A DNA stretch of 64,000 nt from Caldithrix abyssi DSM 13497 (GCA_945865405.1 CAMBDS010000001.1:248001-312000); one strand, 5' to 3'. Shown: positions 40,231 through 49,304, numbered from the stretch's first letter. Notes: generated by a model not told the origin, from the letters alone. Numbers and translations: made by a program.

Positions 40231-40278
40231 ACTGACAATATAAACGATAAAATTCGACTTGTCAAGTTTGACTCAAGT

Positions 40279-40372
40279 GGTGTCACACGTCTCGTGTGAC
40301 ACCATAAGAATACACCCCCCCTTGCTCCCCCCCGCAAGCGGTGGGGAAAAGGGCGGACAAGAGTGTCCGCCC
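40279..40372. repeat. Palindromic repeat cluster
   Basis: GGTGTCACACG-TCT-CGTGTGACACC (40279-40303); CACCCCCCCTTGCTCCCCCCCGCAAGCGGTGGGG (40312-40346); GGGCGGACA-AGAG-TGTCCGCCC (40351-40372). Confidence 0.85.
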
Positions 40373-40416
40373 TCCAGGATACTTGATGATAATTAATCTT
40401 CAAACCAGGTAGATAA

Positions 40417-40779
40417 ATGATAAATAATACACTTAACAACCTGTTAGCAAGGCGTTTTCCGCTCTTACTCAACTTCTCCAGAGCCGTCACAACAAGCTCG
40501 GTGGAGTTGAAATGTGCCGGCGGTGAGGCTGGCCAAGGGGTGCCGATCCCGATGGACGGGAAGGCGGTCGGGTTGCAGGTCTGGGACGGGCTGGCGATGC
40601 ACTCGACGTCGCTGGAGGTGGACCTCGCGGCGGGTGACCGGGTGAACCTCTATGCAGCTTATGGAGGAGCAACGTTCACCGTGACGTTGCGGGTCAACGG
40701 CGTCGATTCGGTGCTTGTTGTTTCAGGAGTAGCCGCAAACGCGACGTTGACAGCTTCACTTCACATTATTTTGGAGTAA
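40417..40779 (+). CDS. Small hypothetical phage-cluster protein
   Basis: 120 aa beta-rich ORF; directly precedes the connector-like gene. Confidence 0.55.
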   Translation: MINNTLNNLLARRFPLLLNFSRAVTTSSVELKCAGGEAGQGVPIPMDGKAVGLQVWDGLAMHSTSLEVDLAAGDRVNLYAAYGGATFTVTLRVNGVDSVLVVSGVAANATLTASLHIILE

Positions 40780-40782
40780 CCG

Positions 40783-41628
40783 ATGGCATGGACAGATAGC
40801 GATACAGTGAAGAAATTTCTGCCGGGGTTGACTGGCGGAGCGACAAGCTTCCGCGATGTCCCGTTGATCCTCAGCGACACAGGGGTCGGGCAATTGCCAC
40901 ATACGGGACTGGTTTTGGCGAGTGAGGTTGTCAAAAGGCTTGGGAACGATGATGTCGAGGGACCCGAAGCGGTCACGCTTCCGTCGGAGACGTGGGTTGC
41001 TCTCCCCGACTCGGCGCTGTTGGCGGGAGAAGTGGTTGCCGCTGATAACTGGCAACTGGAAACGGTTTACAGCGAAGGAGTCGACTATCTGATCGACACC
41101 ATCGAGGGGAAAATCAGGCGCATAGCCGGAGGAGCTATCAGCGGCGGTGCGACGGTGAAGGTCTGGTACCGAAAGTACGAGGTGCTGGCGAAAGATGTCG
41201 ATTACGAAATTGACTACGCAACCGGCACAATCTCGCTTGCGGAAGAGAGCGAAATACCTCCCGGAGCTACTCTCGCAGTCGATTACGAGCTGAACGCTGC
41301 GTCGTCGGTGGAAGACCTTATTCCAGAGGCGATTATCCAGGCTGAAGACAAGATAGTCAGGCGGTTGAAATCTGGCTACACAACAGCCTCAACCGATCAG
41401 GGTCTGGTGACAGGCGCGACCGAGCTGACGCTGGCGATCATCTGCCGAAGCCTTGCTGTCAGGGCGTTGGGGGATGGGTTGCCTGCCGCGCAGAGTCGCG
41501 GGAAGAGCTGGCTGGAGCTGTCGTCGCTGTTCGACCGGTCGGCATCGAAGACGCTGAAGCCGTTTATGTCGGTTCCGGCACTTGCGAGTGGGGGTGTGCA
41601 GGGGAATGGGAGTTGGGAGTGGAATTAG
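40783..41628 (+). CDS. Putative head-tail connector/adaptor-like protein
   Basis: MAWTDSDTVKKFLPGLTGG... with EDLIPEAIIQAEDKIVRRLKSGY...; location between capsid and terminase genes. Confidence 0.45.
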   Translation: MAWTDSDTVKKFLPGLTGGATSFRDVPLILSDTGVGQLPHTGLVLASEVVKRLGNDDVEGPEAVTLPSETWVALPDSALLAGEVVAADNWQLETVYSEGVDYLIDTIEGKIRRIAGGAISGGATVKVWYRKYEVLAKDVDYEIDYATGTISLAEESEIPPGATLAVDYELNAASSVEDLIPEAIIQAEDKIVRRLKSGYTTASTDQGLVTGATELTLAIICRSLAVRALGDGLPAAQSRGKSWLELSSLFDRSASKTLKPFMSVPALASGGVQGNGSWEWN

Positions 41629-41685
41629 GAAAGGATAAAGGATAAAAGATAAAGGATGAGGGATGAATGGAAAGTGAATTAGAGA

Positions 41686-43098
41686 ATGAGTGAAGAAGCG
41701 AACAATAGTGACTTTTCAAGATCAACGTGGAAAGGCTTGTTAATTGACGAGGCAGAAGTGGAGATAGAGTTTCCTACGGTATCGCTTGCGCCTGCTGATT
41801 GGATTTTCGCGAATGTCTGGACACTCGATGCTGTCGGTGGTGTGAAGCCGTTCCCCGACTATCCGTTTGTCAGAAGCCTTATAGATGCATTGTCGGAAAA
41901 CCGGTTGTTGATCGTCGCCAAGTCGCGGCAAATGCTGGCCACGTGGACGGTGGCGGCATACTACCTCTATCGAGCCCTCCACGACGAGCCGGGAATCTAC
42001 CTCTTCCTCTCGAAAGGTGCAAGAGACTCGAAGGAAATGTTGAAGCGGTTGAAGATCATGGTGAAAAATCTACCTGAAGACTTGAGCGACCAGATCAAAA
42101 TCAAGGAGGAAGAGGCAGTTTTCACCAACGGGAGCCGGATCCTAAGCCTTCCGGCGACCGAGTTTGCACCGCGTATGCACAGCCCGGCGGGGGTATTCTG
42201 GGATGAGATGGCGTTCACTCCCGACGCTGAGGGGATCTGGGCGTCGCTGAAACCGGCGATAGACTCAGGAGGGACGTTCGCAGGGATCTCATCGCCGAAC
42301 GGAAAGGACAACATTTTCTATGAACTCTACTCCGATGAAAATAATGGGATTGGCAAATTCCGCCTTCATTGGCAGGATCATCCGTTGCGCGATGAATCCT
42401 GGCGCGTCAAAGCGGCGAAAGGTCTATCGCAGACGCGCTGGCAACAGGAGTACGAGGTCGATTTCAAGGTTATGGTCAATCGAGTTTACGACGAGTTTGA
42501 TCCTGAACTTCACATCCTTACCGAACCGTTCGATCCGAAACAGGTGGCGGGGGTTATCTATCGCGGGCTTGACTTTGGCTACCGTCACCCGTATGTCGTC
42601 TGGGTACATCAGGCTTTCAATGGCGAGCTGACCGTCTTTGCCGAATTCGAAGGTGAAGATAAGACGATCCAACAACTTGGCGCGGCGATTCAGCGGATAG
42701 ACGCGGCGCGTGGCTTCGGCGAGTCGATGGTGAGGTTCACGGCTTGCGATCCGGCCGGCGCCGCGACTAGCGATAAGGGTATTTCGTCGGTGGAAAGCCT
42801 GAAGGAGCTGGGCATCAAGTGCGTCCATCGTAACAGCAGGATCATGGATGGCGTCGATAAGGTGAAGTCACTTCTGCGAGACGCCAACGGGAAGGTTTCT
42901 CTAAGGTTTTCGCCGACAGTCACGCAGACGATTTACCATCTACAACATTACCGCTGGGTGAAAGATACAGAAACGCCAGGTAAAATTGACGGTCACGACC
43001 ATGCATGTGATGCGCTGAGGTATCTAATCGTCAACCTTCAAGTGCGCCACAAGGTGGGTTGGTCAGGAGGGAAGGTGGTGGGGGTTTCGGAGGGATGA
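41686..43098 (+). CDS. Phage terminase large subunit
   Basis: LLIVAKSRQMLATWTVAAYYLYRAL (Walker A-like), PAGVFWDEMAF (Walker B), nuclease motifs GLDFGYRHPYVVW, ACDPAGAATSDKG, GHDHACDALRYLI. Confidence 0.9.
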   Translation: MSEEANNSDFSRSTWKGLLIDEAEVEIEFPTVSLAPADWIFANVWTLDAVGGVKPFPDYPFVRSLIDALSENRLLIVAKSRQMLATWTVAAYYLYRALHDEPGIYLFLSKGARDSKEMLKRLKIMVKNLPEDLSDQIKIKEEEAVFTNGSRILSLPATEFAPRMHSPAGVFWDEMAFTPDAEGIWASLKPAIDSGGTFAGISSPNGKDNIFYELYSDENNGIGKFRLHWQDHPLRDESWRVKAAKGLSQTRWQQEYEVDFKVMVNRVYDEFDPELHILTEPFDPKQVAGVIYRGLDFGYRHPYVVWVHQAFNGELTVFAEFEGEDKTIQQLGAAIQRIDAARGFGESMVRFTACDPAGAATSDKGISSVESLKELGIKCVHRNSRIMDGVDKVKSLLRDANGKVSLRFSPTVTQTIYHLQHYRWVKDTETPGKIDGHDHACDALRYLIVNLQVRHKVGWSGGKVVGVSEG

Positions 43099-43115
43099 AG
43101 GATGAAGTTGGTGGT

Positions 43116-43344
43116 GGGGCGGACTGAAGTCCGCCCCCCAAGTGGGTTTAGTGAGGTTCAAGCCATGTTTCAAGGACGAAGTCCGTAACATGGCTTGGAA
43201 TATGGCCGCCAGGTTACGAGCTACACTCTTGAAACCTGGCGGGAACACAAGGGCGAACACGAGGTTCGCCCGTACGGGCGATGCTTGTCATCGCCCTCCA
43301 AGAGATGAAATTAGTTTTGCTGGCAGACGAGGGCGTCTGCCAGC
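43116..43344. repeat. Palindromic repeat cluster including 87-bp double-hairpin copy 1 (43157-43243)
   Basis: Hairpins at 43116-43137, 43157-43243 (two nested hairpins), 43251-43271, 43276-43296, 43319-43344. Confidence 0.9.
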
Positions 43345-43366
43345 GGAATAAACAACAGGATAATCA

Positions 43367-44674
43367 ATGTTTTTCTGGAAACGAAAAAAAGCGCAAGTTG
43401 CCAATATCGAAACAAGCGGCAGGGTGCGAGGCGCGAAAAACCTGGGTTTAAGTGCAAGCTCGTCGGGTATAAACCGTCGCAGTCTGCGCCGGACGTGGGA
43501 GCCAAGAGGGCTGGGTAGGGTTGTCGCCGGGCCATTGTCGGGAGTTCAATCGACCTTTGCCTTCAATGGCAGCAACCGCGGCGAGTTCTATCGCTGGATG
43601 AGGGACTCGATTCCGATAATCTCGGCGGGAGTCTGGGCGTGGGTCAGGCTCTGCTCGACGCGAACGACGCTGAAAATCGAGGGAAGTGCTGCAGATCGCT
43701 TGCGCGCCGGGTTGGCGCTGAGTGCACTCGATCACCGCATCCTTGAGACGCCTTTTGGCAAGGGATCGGGGTTGCAGAAGCTGACCGAGGCATACTTCCT
43801 GGAACTATTCACTACAGGCCGCTTTGCGGGCGAAGCAGTCCTCTCGGCGGACAAGCGCTCCATCGACCACTTCCGCTTCATCAACCCGTATAGCGTCGGT
43901 TGGGAGCACCGCGAGGAGGGCTGGGTTCCGTTCGCCAATACGGAAAGCGATGGCACCGAAACCGTCGAGCGATTTGATCCGAAGACGTTCTTCTACGGCA
44001 CGCTCGGCACCGACATCACCAATCCGGGCGGCATCGAGCCGCTGGCGACGATCCCGTTCGTCTCGGAGATCGAGCAGATGATGCTGGAAGATATGGCTCG
44101 CTCGTCTCACAACGCCGGGACGCCGCGCCTGCAAGTGAAGATTGGCAGGCCGCCCAAATTCGACTTCGAGGACGATCAGGGCTACGTTGACCGGGCAAAC
44201 TCGTTCTTCGACAGCGTCACCAGCCAATTCCAGAACCTTGAACCGGACGACAACATCTTCACCTGGAGCGACGTTGAAGTAGCGGTTGTCGGTGGATCGG
44301 GCAAGCAGTGGGAGTGGCGGCTGAACCGCGATCAGGTGGTCGAGGACGTCATCACCGGGCTGAAGCTCTTCCCGTGGGTGCTGGGCAGGACCCATAAGAC
44401 GACGCAGAACTGGGTGCAGTCGCAGTTTGACTTCCTGATGCAGATGGTTGGGACTTATCAACACTCAGGTGCCGACTTGATCGACTGGCTCTGCAATCTT
44501 GAGATGGAACTGCAAGGAGTCGATGCTGTGGCGGGGCATAGCTTCAGCCACCACCCCGATCCGTTCCGCCTTGAAAGAGCCCAGGCGGAGAAGACCGAGA
44601 TCGAGAACGTGATGCTGTTGGTGGAGAAGGGGTATATCTCGAAGGAAGAGGGGATGATGAGGATGGGGCTCTGA
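43367..44674 (+). CDS. Phage portal protein
   Basis: 435 aa directly after terminase; MRDSIPIISAGVWAWVRLCSTR...; FSHHPDPFRLERAQAEKTEIENVMLLVEKGYISKEEGMMRMGL portal-like C-terminus. Confidence 0.7.
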   Translation: MFFWKRKKAQVANIETSGRVRGAKNLGLSASSSGINRRSLRRTWEPRGLGRVVAGPLSGVQSTFAFNGSNRGEFYRWMRDSIPIISAGVWAWVRLCSTRTTLKIEGSAADRLRAGLALSALDHRILETPFGKGSGLQKLTEAYFLELFTTGRFAGEAVLSADKRSIDHFRFINPYSVGWEHREEGWVPFANTESDGTETVERFDPKTFFYGTLGTDITNPGGIEPLATIPFVSEIEQMMLEDMARSSHNAGTPRLQVKIGRPPKFDFEDDQGYVDRANSFFDSVTSQFQNLEPDDNIFTWSDVEVAVVGGSGKQWEWRLNRDQVVEDVITGLKLFPWVLGRTHKTTQNWVQSQFDFLMQMVGTYQHSGADLIDWLCNLEMELQGVDAVAGHSFSHHPDPFRLERAQAEKTEIENVMLLVEKGYISKEEGMMRMGL

Positions 44675-44675
44675 A

Positions 44676-44867
44676 GGGATGAGGGATGAGGGATGAGGGA
44701 TGATGAGACAGGCAGAGACCGCCAGAGTTGGTTCAAGCCATGTTTTAAGGACGAAGTCCGTAACATGGCTTGGTAAAAGGCCGCCAGGTTACGAGCTACG
44801 CTCTTAAAACCTGGCGGGAACACGTGACTGTTGATAGTTATGCAGGCAGACGGGGGCGTCTGCCTGC
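44676..44867. repeat. Heptamer block plus palindromes including double-hairpin copy 2 (44732-44818)
   Basis: GGGATGA x4 (44676-44703); double hairpin with TTTTAAGG...CTCTTAAAACC; GCAGGCAGACG-GGGG-CGTCTGCCTGC (44842-44867). Confidence 0.88.
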
Positions 44868-44916
44868 GGAAATGACAGATGGGGACCATCTGTCCTACGA
44901 ATATAAAAGGAAAAAC

Positions 44917-45618
44917 ATGGAATGGATATTTCGTGAATTGGCGGGGGTGATGCTATCTGAGGGATCAAAAGTCCATGACGACGACATCATCGCCATCAAT
45001 AGATTGCACAACCCGCCGCCGCTTCCGGTCGCGGCGACTGACATCTACGTCAGGCGCTGTCGGCTTGCTGGTGACGCGGTCGATGCCGGGTGGGGGAAGT
45101 TCCGCACCAGCGACCTGCCTAAGCTGCTGGAAATGGTGCAGGGGGCTCCGTCGCTGATAGGCCACCGCAAAGAGACGCTCGGCGTGGCGAGGTTCTTCGG
45201 AGGGACAGTCTCCCGCGAACCTGCAACCGGCGTCAGCTACATCGTGCCGAAGTTTTACTGGATGCGGGGTCACTCGGCGGCGGAAGACTTGAAAGTCAAT
45301 ATAGACGGTGGTATCTGGTCGGAGGCGTCGCTGGGGTTCATCTTCAAGAAGCCGTCCTGCTCGATCTGCAATGAAGACATCAGGCGCTGTGACCACGTTC
45401 CGGGGCAGGCTTATGGCGAGCAGACGTGCTTCTTCCACTACGACGACCTCGTTCGCGTGACGGAAGGGTCGTTCGTTTATCGCGGTGCTCAGCCTGGGAC
45501 AGGCTTTGCGCTCGGTGATCCGGGCGGGTTTGGCGGATTCAACCAGGACCTTCCGCGCTTCAAGTGGAAGGGGGTGCTCTACCGGGGTTATCCGGAGAAG
45601 TTGATGGGGGAGGGATGA
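44917..45618 (+). CDS. Putative capsid maturation protease/scaffold-like protein
   Basis: MEWIFRELAGVMLSEGSKVHDDDI...; GAPSLIGHRKETLGVARFFGGTVSR...DGGIWSEASLGFIFKKPSCSICNEDIRRCDHVPGQ; assigned mainly by synteny next to portal. Confidence 0.45.
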   Translation: MEWIFRELAGVMLSEGSKVHDDDIIAINRLHNPPPLPVAATDIYVRRCRLAGDAVDAGWGKFRTSDLPKLLEMVQGAPSLIGHRKETLGVARFFGGTVSREPATGVSYIVPKFYWMRGHSAAEDLKVNIDGGIWSEASLGFIFKKPSCSICNEDIRRCDHVPGQAYGEQTCFFHYDDLVRVTEGSFVYRGAQPGTGFALGDPGGFGGFNQDLPRFKWKGVLYRGYPEKLMGEG

Positions 45619-45629
45619 AGGAAAACGTG

Positions 45630-45936
45630 CTGTCACACGTCACGTGTGACAGTGTATTGGTTCAAGCAATGTTTCAAGGACGAAGTCCGTAACATGGCTT
45701 GGGATATGGCCGCCAGGTTACGAGCTACGCTCTTGAAACCTGGCGGGAGCTCAAAGCAGACACCCCCCCTTAATCCCCCCCGCAAGCGGTGGGGAATATG
45801 CGCGGGCTGAAATCCCGCGCTCAAAGAGATTGCAAGATCAGGGCGAACACAAGGTTCGCCCGTACGGGCGATGCTTGCCATCGCCCTAAAAGGAAGAGAT
45901 TAATCGTTTTGCTGGCAGACGAGGGCGTCTGCCAGC
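45630..45936. repeat. Palindromic repeat cluster including double-hairpin copy 3 (45661-45747)
   Basis: CTGTCACACG-TCA-CGTGTGACAG (45630-45652); 45661-45747; C-rich hairpin (45760-45794); CGCGGG-CTGAAAT-CCCGCG (45801-45819); 45841-45861; 45866-45886; 45911-45936. Confidence 0.9.
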
Positions 45937-45979
45937 AGAATCGTTGTAAGAAAAACTTAAAATCAAGAAAGGTAACATC

Positions 45980-46540
45980 ATGAAGATATCTTTAATCGCT
46001 CTCGTTCTGACCGAGCTTTTGTGTGGTTTTGCCAATGCTCAGCCCGGCGTGCCGCCAGCGGGGGACTCATACTCGTTGCTTTCGGGCGAACATACGCCGG
46101 TCATTTACACAGGTTCCGGTGAAGCCTCCAGCTCGGCAGGCTACACGACGCAATGGCTGCAGATTGGCTATTCCCCGTCTGCAACGACCAAGAATAACAA
46201 CAACATCGGTCGCTTCAACCCGGAGCAGTTCACCCTTGGGATGACGCTGACGCTCGGCAGTGGTGCTGATAGCTCGATGGTCTCAACGGCACGATTCGAG
46301 CTAGCATACGATACGACAGTCGCCGCCTTCTGGGTAGGTGATTCGAGCAACACGTTTATCGGGCCAACCAGCTCCTCCCGCCTCGATTACGGTGTCTGGA
46401 CTTTCAACAAGGTTTTGGATACAGCTCACGGGAGGCTCTACCCGCTTAGAGTGTTGCAAGGCGGGTATATCCGGTTTGTCTTTGAGACGACGACATCGGA
46501 CGAGGTCGTGATCGACTGGACGCTGACGGGGGAACATTGA
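45980..46540 (+). CDS. Secreted hypothetical protein in phage-like cluster
   Basis: Signal peptide MKISLIALVLTELLCGFANA. Confidence 0.6.
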   Translation: MKISLIALVLTELLCGFANAQPGVPPAGDSYSLLSGEHTPVIYTGSGEASSSAGYTTQWLQIGYSPSATTKNNNNIGRFNPEQFTLGMTLTLGSGADSSMVSTARFELAYDTTVAAFWVGDSSNTFIGPTSSSRLDYGVWTFNKVLDTAHGRLYPLRVLQGGYIRFVFETTTSDEVVIDWTLTGEH

Positions 46541-46941
46541 TGAGAATTACGAATTACGAATTAGGAATTACGAATGTCCCGCCCAGCAAAGCTGAGCGGG
46601 CGACACGCCCTTTTCTCCGAACGCTGGTATTGATTTTGGTCGCGAGCATCGTCGGATTGTTTCACGGCTTTCGGCTCGCGGGTCCGACCTACGCGAGTTG
46701 TAGGTATGAATTCGTCGTCTATCCATCCTCTGCTCAGAACGAAATCGACGCTCTCGATATCGACTTCGGAGCGCCAAGAGTTCACCCCGGCGGGACGCTC
46801 TGCCTCACCAACCGCAATGGCAATCTACCGTTTCGCTCTCTGGAGCGGGCATCTTTGGACGAAATCGACGATCTGATTTTCGTCGGGTCAGACAGCGTCG
46901 GGGTCTATCTCGATGAGAATGGGTGGAATGATGAGAATTAG
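46540..46941 (+). CDS. Hypothetical protein whose N-terminus is encoded by a heptamer repeat plus palindrome
   Basis: MRITNYELGITNVPPSKAERATRPFLRTL...; TGATG overlap with the preceding stop. Confidence 0.5.
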   Translation: MRITNYELGITNVPPSKAERATRPFLRTLVLILVASIVGLFHGFRLAGPTYASCRYEFVVYPSSAQNEIDALDIDFGAPRVHPGGTLCLTNRNGNLPFRSLERASLDEIDDLIFVGSDSVGVYLDENGWNDEN

Positions 46942-48628
46942 GAATTATGAATTACGAATTACGGATGGAATTCTCCCGCCCAGCAAAGCTGGCCGGGATA
47001 CACGCACTTTTCTCCAATTGGTGACGATGCTGATGTTGATCGCAAGGTATGTCGGCTTCGGAGATCCGACCTACGCGGCGACGGTCTATGTCGATGCGTC
47101 TGTCAACCGCCATTTCGACGTCTGGAGCGTCGGCGGGTTACCAGCTCAGCCGAGCGCCGAATGGCGACTTGCTTCGAGCGACGGGATCGACTACGACACA
47201 CTCGGCTCGACCGGCTATCGCAATTACGGTTCAACGTCGTTGACGACATCACTCACGGATGGCAACAGACCGAGCCTGACGGAGGGGCTGCTGCAACCTC
47301 ATCAGGGAGCTTTGGCGTTCAATGGCTCGACGAATTACCTGTTTATCGACGATGCGACAGCCCTTGACCCGAGCAACCAAAGCTACTCGATAGCGGCATG
47401 GGTTCGTCACCCGACTGGCGCAGGTTCAGACCAGATCGTATCGAAGAATCAGGCGGCGGGCGATTGGCCGGGGTTCTTCTTCTCAACCGATGGAAATGGG
47501 CTGGTTAATATGCAGGTTACGACAACGCTCGCCAATTCGATGACAGCGACAAGCGTCGGCAGTATCGAAAACTCCCGCTGGAGCTTCGTCTGCGGTGTCT
47601 ATCGGTATCAGGCGTTGCTTGACGATACGGCGGAGTGCTACATCGATGGCGTGATGGACGGGCAGGCTGTTCTAAGTATAGGTCAAACGACAAATACCGG
47701 AACATTCAGGATTGGCAACTACGCAGCGGCAGACTACTGGGAGGGCGAGATCGCCTGGGTCGCCATCTGGGACGGGACGGCTTTGACGCCTACTCACATT
47801 GCGGCTCTCTATTCAGCTATGAAGCCAACCGGCGCGGTTGGGTTGCCATATCCGACACTGCAGTCAGCGGTTTATCAAGCGAGTGCTGGTGACACAATCC
47901 TTGTAAATCCCGGACGCTATCAGGAGACGGTTACGATTGCGACAGCGTTTGACTACATCGGGGCGGTCGCTTCAACCTTTGGAGACATGCCTGAGTTCTA
48001 CGGGAAAGACCTGCCCTCTGCGGCGGGTACTGTAGGATTCACCGTCAGTGCTGATAACGAAGTAGGGTTTGTCACGTTTCGGGGCTACACGTCGGCACAA
48101 GGGCTTCTGGGGACGGCGACGAGCGACGGGTCACTATTTCATCACCTTGAGTTTGATAGCTGTCTCAATGCTGTTGACTTCGACGGCATGGCGAGCGGTG
48201 ACAGCCTCGTCAACTGCATCATCGATGGCGCGAGCCTTGCCAGCGCGACGGGTTTCAGGGCAACGACAAGCTCGGCGGTGACGGTTGTGGTGGAGAACTG
48301 CATTATCGTCAGCACGGTGACGGCACTCACGAAAGCGGCGGCTCAGACGTTGACGGAAGATCATAACCTCTTTTTCGGCAACGGGACAAACTATGCAAGC
48401 TCACTTGATGGCACAGATTTGATAGGCGACCCGACTTTCCGTGGCGGCAACGATTATCGGCTTCTGCCTTTCAGTCCGGCACTCAACAACGGGCTGGTGA
48501 TTCACTCGGCTGTGACGCCATTTAGTTACTGGCAACCGGGCCCGGAGCGGGGCGTCTGGGAATATCAAAAGCAACTGGCGAGTTACGGTGAAAAAGGCCC
48601 CTGGGCAAGAGAGAGGAGGGGGAGATGA
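46913..48628 (+). CDS. LamG/concanavalin-like plus beta-helix protein
   Basis: GALAFNGSTNYLFIDDATALDPSNQSYSIAAWVRHPTGAGSDQIVSKN (LamG); YPTLQSAVYQASAGDTILVNPGRYQETVTI and LVNCIIDGASL (beta-helix). Confidence 0.75.
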   Translation: MRMGGMMRIRNYELRITDGILPPSKAGRDTRTFLQLVTMLMLIARYVGFGDPTYAATVYVDASVNRHFDVWSVGGLPAQPSAEWRLASSDGIDYDTLGSTGYRNYGSTSLTTSLTDGNRPSLTEGLLQPHQGALAFNGSTNYLFIDDATALDPSNQSYSIAAWVRHPTGAGSDQIVSKNQAAGDWPGFFFSTDGNGLVNMQVTTTLANSMTATSVGSIENSRWSFVCGVYRYQALLDDTAECYIDGVMDGQAVLSIGQTTNTGTFRIGNYAAADYWEGEIAWVAIWDGTALTPTHIAALYSAMKPTGAVGLPYPTLQSAVYQASAGDTILVNPGRYQETVTIATAFDYIGAVASTFGDMPEFYGKDLPSAAGTVGFTVSADNEVGFVTFRGYTSAQGLLGTATSDGSLFHHLEFDSCLNAVDFDGMASGDSLVNCIIDGASLASATGFRATTSSAVTVVVENCIIVSTVTALTKAAAQTLTEDHNLFFGNGTNYASSLDGTDLIGDPTFRGGNDYRLLPFSPALNNGLVIHSAVTPFSYWQPGPERGVWEYQKQLASYGEKGPWARERRGR

Positions 48629-48933
48629 GGCATAAGATGGAGACGACTCATTCGATTTGGAAAGTACTTGCAGTTGCGCTTTTGGGAATTGTGGTGACGG
48701 GAGCCTCGGCGTGGATGGTCTTCGACCAAGGCGTCGTCAGCCGCGAGGAGGTGTCGCAGATGATAGAGCGCGAATCGCCCTATCTTGCCGATAGGCTGGT
48801 GTTGCGGGAGACTCTGCAAGCCAACAGCGAGACTCTGCGGCGAGTTGCGGCAGATGTCAACGCGATCAAAGTTGAGCAGGCGCGGTTGGGGGAGAGAGTG
48901 GAGATGGTGATGAAGGTGGTGGAGAAGAGGTAG
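48625..48933 (+). CDS. Small membrane-anchored coiled-coil-like protein
   Basis: One N-terminal TM (VLAVALLGIVVTGASAWMVF) then a helical region; ATGA-type overlap with the previous gene. Confidence 0.5.
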   Translation: MRHKMETTHSIWKVLAVALLGIVVTGASAWMVFDQGVVSREEVSQMIERESPYLADRLVLRETLQANSETLRRVAADVNAIKVEQARLGERVEMVMKVVEKR

Positions 48934-49001
48934 AGTATGTTAATTGGCGTCAGATTTGAGCCTGACGCCAAACAAGTCAAAACAAATTAGCGAGGTGTAA
49001 C

Positions 49002-49241
49002 ATGTCTGACTGGGTATGGAGCCTTATTTCGGCCTTAGGCACGCCATTACTTTTATTTTTCTGGCAGAGTCTCCTGAAGCGCGAGCTGACCGAGGATTGG
49101 GGCAGACGGATCGGCAAACTGTTGACCGTGCTTTTCCGGCAGAGGCTTGGGGTGGCGGGAGGAAACTCGATCCGCGACAAGTTCCAATCGACGGTCGAGG
49201 ATTTTGTCAACGGTTTGCGGCAGGGTTTGAAGGTGGAGTAG
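49002..49241 (+). CDS. Small TM protein, holin-like by position
   Basis: MSDWVWSLISALGTPLLLFFWQSLLKRELTEDWGRRIGK...; directly upstream of amidase. Confidence 0.45.
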   Translation: MSDWVWSLISALGTPLLLFFWQSLLKRELTEDWGRRIGKLLTVLFRQRLGVAGGNSIRDKFQSTVEDFVNGLRQGLKVE

Positions 49242-49304
49242 AGGGGTTGGGAACGAGAGTAAGGGGGGACTGAAGTCCCCCCTCCAAGATCAAAAGGAAT
49301 TTCC

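Noticed and set aside
43142-43351. ORF MGLVRFKPCFKDEVRNMAWNMAARL...
   Set aside because: Entirely composed of palindromic repeats; similar repeat-derived ORF at 45789 supports artefact.
43157-45936. CRISPR array
   Set aside because: Repeats are few, nested palindromes of different families without regular spacers or cas genes.
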